A stretch of DNA of 64,000 nucleotides from Pseudogracilibacillus sp. Lineage in GTDB: Bacteria > Bacillota > Bacilli > Bacillales > Amphibacillaceae. Positions 59,334 through 64,000 of this stretch are shown here, piece after piece. The stretch's first letter is position 1. Each line of letters opens with the position of its first letter. The position numbers and the translations under genes were made by a program. A model generated the notes under the pieces. That model saw nothing but the letters and a program-made list of their open reading frames with translations, searched no databases and was not told the DNA's origin. Location: NCBI GenBank assembly GCA_026169815.1, contig JAPFDT010000025.1:186001-250000 (forward strand), in the 5' to 3' direction.

Positions 59334-59375
59334 ATGTGGTTTTCTTTATGAAAAAGAAAACCATATTTTCATTTT
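59334..59375 (+). terminator. Intrinsic terminator after rseP
   Basis: ATGTGGTTTTCTTT (59334-59347) pairs with AAAGAAAACCATAT (59353-59366), one G-U pair, loop of 5, followed by TTTTCATTTT. Confidence 0.88.
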
Positions 59376-60123
59376 AACAAGTATTTAAAAACTGAAGCAC
59401 ATAGTAAACGTAAACTGTGAAGTTAAAATATTATGTTATCCACTAAGCTGAAAAAGTTTTGATTTATATACAATAATTAGAGAATAACTATCGCAGTCCG
59501 AATATATTCCGCTTTCCGCGGGCGAGTATCAAGCCTCCTCAGGCTTACGCCTTGCGGGGTCTTGATAGACTCTTATTTCCCGCAGGAGTCTCCATATATT
59601 CGGACTGCTTAACATTTGCTATTTGTAGATCAAATTACTAATAACTCTTTTTCAGTGACTTTATTTTGTTGCATTGAGATTTAACTAAGAATATAAAACA
59701 TAGGTTCCTAATACCTAAAAACACTTTTATAATGTTCTATCCCGCTAACAAAATTAATATGAAAGATATGACATCATTCAATGCGTGAAATTTAGCGGAG
59801 GAATAACACGGAGACTCCTGCGGGTCGACTAATGTCGGTCACGTCCTGTGACCAACGTCGACACTAGTACATCGTGTACTTCGGAACGCAACAACCGAAA
59901 ATCCCCGAAGAAACGGGCTTTGTTTCTGAGGTAGTTGAGGTGTTGCTCGCGGAAAGCGTAGTGTTATTCCGCAGCGAAGATTAATGCAATCATTCTTTAA
60001 TTATATTCTTGTTACGTCGCAGTTTTTGTCAACTATAGCTTAAGCAGTATTTTATTAGGCAATTTGTAAATTTTATTGATATGATATAAAAAGAAAGTTT
60101 AGTATTTACTGGAGGGATAATGT
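59376..60123 (+). other. Gene-free stretch between rseP and polC
   Basis: Almost all of it is composite repeat copy 2 (59409-60027). About 95 bp after the repeat carry the polC ribosome binding site (TGGAGGG) and presumably its promoter, which I could not place with confidence. proS, usual here in Bacillus, is absent. Confidence 0.7.
59409..60027 (+). repeat. Composite palindromic intergenic repeat, copy 2
   Basis: Same organisation and orientation as copy 1. The left end is AAACTGTGAAGTTAA at 59412-59426; the right end GTTACGTCGCAGTTTTT at 60011-60027 is its imperfect complement. Module A: GCAGTCCGAATATA at 59493-59506 and its exact complement at 59595-59608. Module B: GGAATAACAC at 59800-59809 and GTGTTATTCC at 59961-59970, with several nested hairpins including GGTCAC/GTGACC. 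Flanks of module A (AGCTGAAAAAG, TTTGCTATTTGTAG, TTTTTCAGTGACT) are shared with copy 1. Module B inner loops differ strongly between copies while its arms are kept. Confidence 0.85.
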
Positions 60124-63100
60124 ATGAGCCTTTCAAGACAAGAAAAGATGGCAGTACTATTAAAACAATTAGATTTACCTGAAGAAATTGTCAACGAGTC
60201 TTTTAAAGATAGTGAATTACAAAAGGTAGTCGTTTATAAAGAGAAAAAAATATGGCATTTTCATATAGAAGTCAATCGCACATTACCATTTGACGTCTAT
60301 CATTTATTTATAAATAAATTAAGAAGTAGTTTTGAAAATATTGCTAAGGTGAAACTAACCCTTCATACAACAGAACAAGAACATAATGAACAAGAATTAC
60401 GTTATTATTGGAAGTTTTTCACAAGCCAATTATCAAACTTAATACCAACACAAGCTTTTATTCAAGAAGAAACTCCTACGATAGAAGAATCTAGTATTAC
60501 GATTAATGTAACTACAGAAGCAGAAGGAGTTTCCTTAAAAAAGAAATTAGAAGCACATTTTCATCAGTTTTGTGATGCAGTAGGTTTAAAGAAATATCAT
60601 CTCATTTTCAATGTGAATACGGAGATGGAAACGTTAGAAGAATTCCGTAAACAAACGATGGAAGAAGACAAAATATACGTGCAAAACGCCGTTAAATTAC
60701 AGCAGGAAAAACAAGAGAAAGAAAAAGATAAACCTCAAGAGAAACTTTCTATTGGTTATAACATTTTAGATGAACCGATGGAAATGAGAGATATCCTTGA
60801 AGAAGAACGTAGAGTTACTGTACAAGGTTATGTATTTATTTCTGATGTAAGAGAATTACGCTCTGGTCGAAGTCTTCTCATTTTAAAAGCTACTGACTAT
60901 ACAGATTCCCTGGAAATTAAAATGTTTTCTCGTCAAGATGATGAAGAAAAACCCTTTGCAGCAGCTGAAGAAGGAATTTGGATTAGAGCTAGAGGTAGAA
61001 TTCAGACAGATCAATTTTCAAATGAGTTAACGATGATGGCAAACGATATTCAAGAAATTGAAGTTGCAGAGAAAATGGATGACGCAGAAGAAAAACGTGT
61101 AGAATTACACGCTCATACGACGATGAGCCAGTTGGATGCTGTCGTAAGTCCAGAACGCTTAATTGAACAAGCGGCAAAATGGGGACATTCTGCAATTGCA
61201 ATAACCGACCATGCTGTAGTCCAAGCGTTTCCTAGTGCATATGCCGCATCTAAAAAACATGGAGTCAAAGTATTATATGGTGTAGAGGCAAATGTGGTAG
61301 ATGATGGGATTCCTATCGCTTATAACGTCACTGACTTCACGCTAGATGATGCGGTATATGTTGTTTTTGACGTAGAAACAACAGGTTTATCTTCTACATA
61401 CGATACAATTATTGAATTAGCTGGAGTGAAGATTCAACATGGAGAAGTAATTGATACGTTTGAAAGCTTTGCTAATCCACATCGTGCACTCCCAGATAAA
61501 ATAATCGAAATAACTGGTATAACAGACGATATGTTAGTTGATGCACCTGAAATAGATGGCGTTTTGGAGGACTTTCACAAGTGGGTAGAAGATAGTGTCC
61601 TCGTTGCTCATAACGCTACATTTGATATTGGTTTTTTAAATCAAGGGTATGCCAAAATTGATATCCCTAAAATTACCAATCCATACATTGATACGTTAGA
61701 GTTAGCACGTTTTCTATTACCAGAATTAGGTAATCATAGATTGAATACACTATGTAAACATTTAGAAGTTGAGTTAACTCAACACCATAGAGCTATTTAT
61801 GATGCTGAAGCAACAGCTGAAATGTTTTGGAAATTAGTAGCGAGATTAGAGGAGCAAGAGATAACGAATCAAGACCAATTAAATAATCATATGGGTACAG
61901 GAGATAGCTATCAACATTCTCGCCCGTTTCATAGTGTTTTATTAGCACAAAATGAAATTGGTTTGAGAAATTTATATAAACTTATTTCTTATTCACATAC
62001 AAATTATTTTTACCGAGTTCCGCGTATTCCAAGGTCAGTATTAGAAAAACATCGAGAAGGTCTTTTAGTTGGATCAGCATGTGATGATGGAGAAGTGTTT
62101 GATACATTAATGCTAAAATCAGTTGATGAAGCAATGCAAGTAGCTGAATTCTATGATTACTTAGAAGTACAACCTCCAGAAAGTTACTATCACTTAATCG
62201 AACGTGAAGTGATTCAAAATGAAGCGCAAATTCTCGATATTTTACGTAATGTCGTTGAAATAGGTAAACGTTTAGATAAGCCAGTCGTTGCAACAGGTAA
62301 TGTCCACCACATTAATGAGACAGAAAAGTTATATCGCCAAATTTTAATTGCTTCACAAAAAGGAAATCCGTTAAATCGAATTACATTACCTAACATGTCA
62401 TATCGAACGACAACAGAGATGTTAGAAATGTTTTCGTTTTTAGGTTCAGAGAAAGCTGAAGAAATTGTCATTACAAACACGCAAAAAATTAGCAATAAAA
62501 TTGAGGAAATCGCACCATTAAAAGATACACTATATACTCCAAGTATTGAAGGAGCAGAGGAAGATGTTCGTAACTTAACTTACAATACAGCAACTTCGAT
62601 TTATGGTTCGCCATTACCCGAAATTGTAGAAAGTCGAATTACAAAAGAGTTAGACAGTATTATCGGACATGGATTTGCAGTTATTTACTTAATTTCTCAT
62701 AAACTTGTGAAGAAATCATTGCTAGATGGTTACCTTGTAGGTTCTCGTGGTTCAGTCGGTTCTTCTATTGTTGCTACGATGACAAATATTACAGAAGTTA
62801 ACCCATTACCAGCACATTATGTATGTACTTCATGTCATTATCATAAGTTTTTTACAGATGGAGAATATGCTAGTGGTTTTGATTTACCGGATAAAGACTG
62901 TCCGACTTGTGGGGAAACATTAACAAAGGATGGACAAGATATCCCGTTTGAAACATTTTTAGGATTTGAAGGTGACAAAGTACCTGATATCGATTTAAAC
63001 TTCTCTGGTGAATATCAGTCGACAGCACACCAATATACAAAAGATTTATTTGGTGAGGATTATGTATTTCGTGCAGGAACAATCGGAACTATCGCAAATA

Positions 63101-64000
63101 AAACAGCGTATGGTTATGTAAAAGGATATGCAGCTGATAATGAATTATATTATAAAGCAGCTGAGGTCGATCGACTCGTTCAGGGCTGTACAGGTGTAAA
63201 AAGAAACACAGGTCAGCATCCAGGTGGAATTATCGTAGTTCCTGATGATAGAGATATTTATGATTTCACACCAATACAATATCCGGCAGATGATCGTAAT
63301 AGTGCATGGAAAACAACGCACTTTGATTTTGGTTCCATTGAAGATAACTTGTTAAAGTTAGATATATTAGGACATGATGATCCGACAGTTATTCGTATGT
63401 TACAAGATCTAAGTGGCATTGATCCACAAACTATCCCGTTAGACGATGAAAAAGTGATGGAAATATTCTCAAGTACAAGTTCACTAGGCGTAACAGAAGA
63501 ACAAATTGGTTGTAAGACAGGGACATTAGGTGTACCGGAGTTCGGTACCGCCTTTGTACGACAAATGTTAGAAGAGACGAAGCCAAATACTTTTGCAGAA
63601 TTAGTCATTATTTCAGGTCTTTCTCATGGAACAGACGTATGGTTAGGTAATGCCCAAGAGTTAATTAATAATGGAACATGTGAAATTGGAGATGTAATCG
63701 GGTGTCGAGATGATATCATGGTTTATTTAATGCAACAAGGTTTAGAAGCTTCTTTAGCATTTACCATTATGGAATCTGTTCGTAAAGGTCGTGGGTTGAA
63801 AGACGAGTGGAAAACAGAAATGAAGAAGAATAATGTCCCTAATTGGTATATCGATTCTTGTGAAAAGATTAAATATATGTTCCCTAAAGCACACGCATCT
63901 GCTTATGTATTAATGGCAGTAAGGATTGCATATTTTAAAGTGCACTATCCAATTTACTTTTACGCAGCATATTTTTCAATTCGAGCAAGTGATTTTGAAC
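60124..64000 (+). CDS. polC: DNA polymerase III alpha subunit PolC (3' end outside window)
   Basis: Starts at ATG 60124 behind TGGAGGG and remains open to the window end, giving about 1,292 of some 1,435 residues. Order of domains: N-terminal domain, OB fold (about 228-315), PHP start (VELHAHTTMSQLDAVV, about 326), inserted DEDDh proofreading exonuclease (D416 and E418 in FDVETTG), rest of PHP, zinc-binding CTSCHYHK near 901, and catalytic D955 and D957 in PDIDLNFSGEYQ. This is the Gram-positive replicative polymerase. The gene lies right after repeat copy 2 instead of after proS. Confidence 0.97.
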   Translation, partial: MSLSRQEKMAVLLKQLDLPEEIVNESFKDSELQKVVVYKEKKIWHFHIEVNRTLPFDVYHLFINKLRSSFENIAKVKLTLHTTEQEHNEQELRYYWKFFTSQLSNLIPTQAFIQEETPTIEESSITINVTTEAEGVSLKKKLEAHFHQFCDAVGLKKYHLIFNVNTEMETLEEFRKQTMEEDKIYVQNAVKLQQEKQEKEKDKPQEKLSIGYNILDEPMEMRDILEEERRVTVQGYVFISDVRELRSGRSLLILKATDYTDSLEIKMFSRQDDEEKPFAAAEEGIWIRARGRIQTDQFSNELTMMANDIQEIEVAEKMDDAEEKRVELHAHTTMSQLDAVVSPERLIEQAAKWGHSAIAITDHAVVQAFPSAYAASKKHGVKVLYGVEANVVDDGIPIAYNVTDFTLDDAVYVVFDVETTGLSSTYDTIIELAGVKIQHGEVIDTFESFANPHRALPDKIIEITGITDDMLVDAPEIDGVLEDFHKWVEDSVLVAHNATFDIGFLNQGYAKIDIPKITNPYIDTLELARFLLPELGNHRLNTLCKHLEVELTQHHRAIYDAEATAEMFWKLVARLEEQEITNQDQLNNHMGTGDSYQHSRPFHSVLLAQNEIGLRNLYKLISYSHTNYFYRVPRIPRSVLEKHREGLLVGSACDDGEVFDTLMLKSVDEAMQVAEFYDYLEVQPPESYYHLIEREVIQNEAQILDILRNVVEIGKRLDKPVVATGNVHHINETEKLYRQILIASQKGNPLNRITLPNMSYRTTTEMLEMFSFLGSEKAEEIVITNTQKISNKIEEIAPLKDTLYTPSIEGAEEDVRNLTYNTATSIYGSPLPEIVESRITKELDSIIGHGFAVIYLISHKLVKKSLLDGYLVGSRGSVGSSIVATMTNITEVNPLPAHYVCTSCHYHKFFTDGEYASGFDLPDKDCPTCGETLTKDGQDIPFETFLGFEGDKVPDIDLNFSGEYQSTAHQYTKDLFGEDYVFRAGTIGTIANKTAYGYVKGYAADNELYYKAAEVDRLVQGCTGVKRNTGQHPGGIIVVPDDRDIYDFTPIQYPADDRNSAWKTTHFDFGSIEDNLLKLDILGHDDPTVIRMLQDLSGIDPQTIPLDDEKVMEIFSSTSSLGVTEEQIGCKTGTLGVPEFGTAFVRQMLEETKPNTFAELVIISGLSHGTDVWLGNAQELINNGTCEIGDVIGCRDDIMVYLMQQGLEASLAFTIMESVRKGRGLKDEWKTEMKKNNVPNWYIDSCEKIKYMFPKAHASAYVLMAVRIAYFKVHYPIYFYAAYFSIRASDFE

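Overview
The window is about 64 kb of low-GC bacterial chromosome with Bacillaceae-type gene order: a pyrimidine operon, an ylqG/ylqH pair, topA-xerC-hslVU-codY, a fla/che cluster with the Gram-positive-specific genes fliY, cheC, cheD, swrD and swrB, then rpsB-tsf-pyrH-frr-uppS-cdsA-rseP-polC. Every supported gene lies on the + strand. AT-rich codon use, strong AGGAGG ribosome binding sites and several TTG/GTG starts fit a Bacillus relative. Two long palindromic intergenic repeats have GC-rich cores that I recognise from memory as similar to repeats in Bacillaceae genomes. I do not name a species. No rRNA, tRNA, CRISPR array, prophage or transposase gene was seen.

Layout. 1-4.5 kb: the end of the pyr operon (carB C-terminal half, pyrK, pyrD, pyrF, pyrE). 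4.5-5.6 kb: a gene-free stretch with composite repeat copy 1. 5.6-9.6 kb: mreBCD-minCD (cell shape and division-site selection), which in B. subtilis lies elsewhere. 9.6-14.4 kb: lepB, rbgA, rnhB, ylqG, ylqH. 14.5-17.5 kb: sucCD and dprA. 17.9-24 kb: topA, xerC, hslV, hslU, codY. 24.3-52.8 kb: the fla/che cluster from flgB to swrB, covering basal body rod, MS ring, export apparatus, C ring, hook, chemotaxis signalling and sigma-D. 52.8-59.3 kb: rpsB, tsf, pyrH, frr, uppS, cdsA, rseP. 59.3-60.1 kb: a gene-free stretch with composite repeat copy 2. 60.1 kb to the end: polC, cut by the window.

How the genes work together. The largest block builds and steers the flagellum. FliF/FliG/FliM/FliY form the rotor. 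FliO/P/Q/R, FlhA and FlhB with FliH/I/J form the export machine. FliK, FlgD and FlgE make the hook. FlhF/FlhG set number and position. CheA/W/Y/B/C/D process signals. SigD switches on late genes, and SwrB/SwrD tune assembly and power. CodY, encoded just upstream, is a nutrient-sensing repressor that controls motility in Bacillus.

I found no wholly new multi-gene system. Points worth a second look are: (1) two copies of a roughly 0.6 kb composite palindromic element with terminal inverted repeats, both at places where gene order departs from B. subtilis; (2) a CheB reduced to its catalytic domain, with no receiver; (3) a fliG whose best start is an ATC codon; (4) YlqG/YlqH, which look like a FliK-like plus FlhB-C-like pair outside the flagellar cluster; (5) a structured leader before topA; (6) hairpins at the swrD start, before flgE and between fliP and fliQ; (7) dxr, proS, trmFO and rplS missing from their usual slots.
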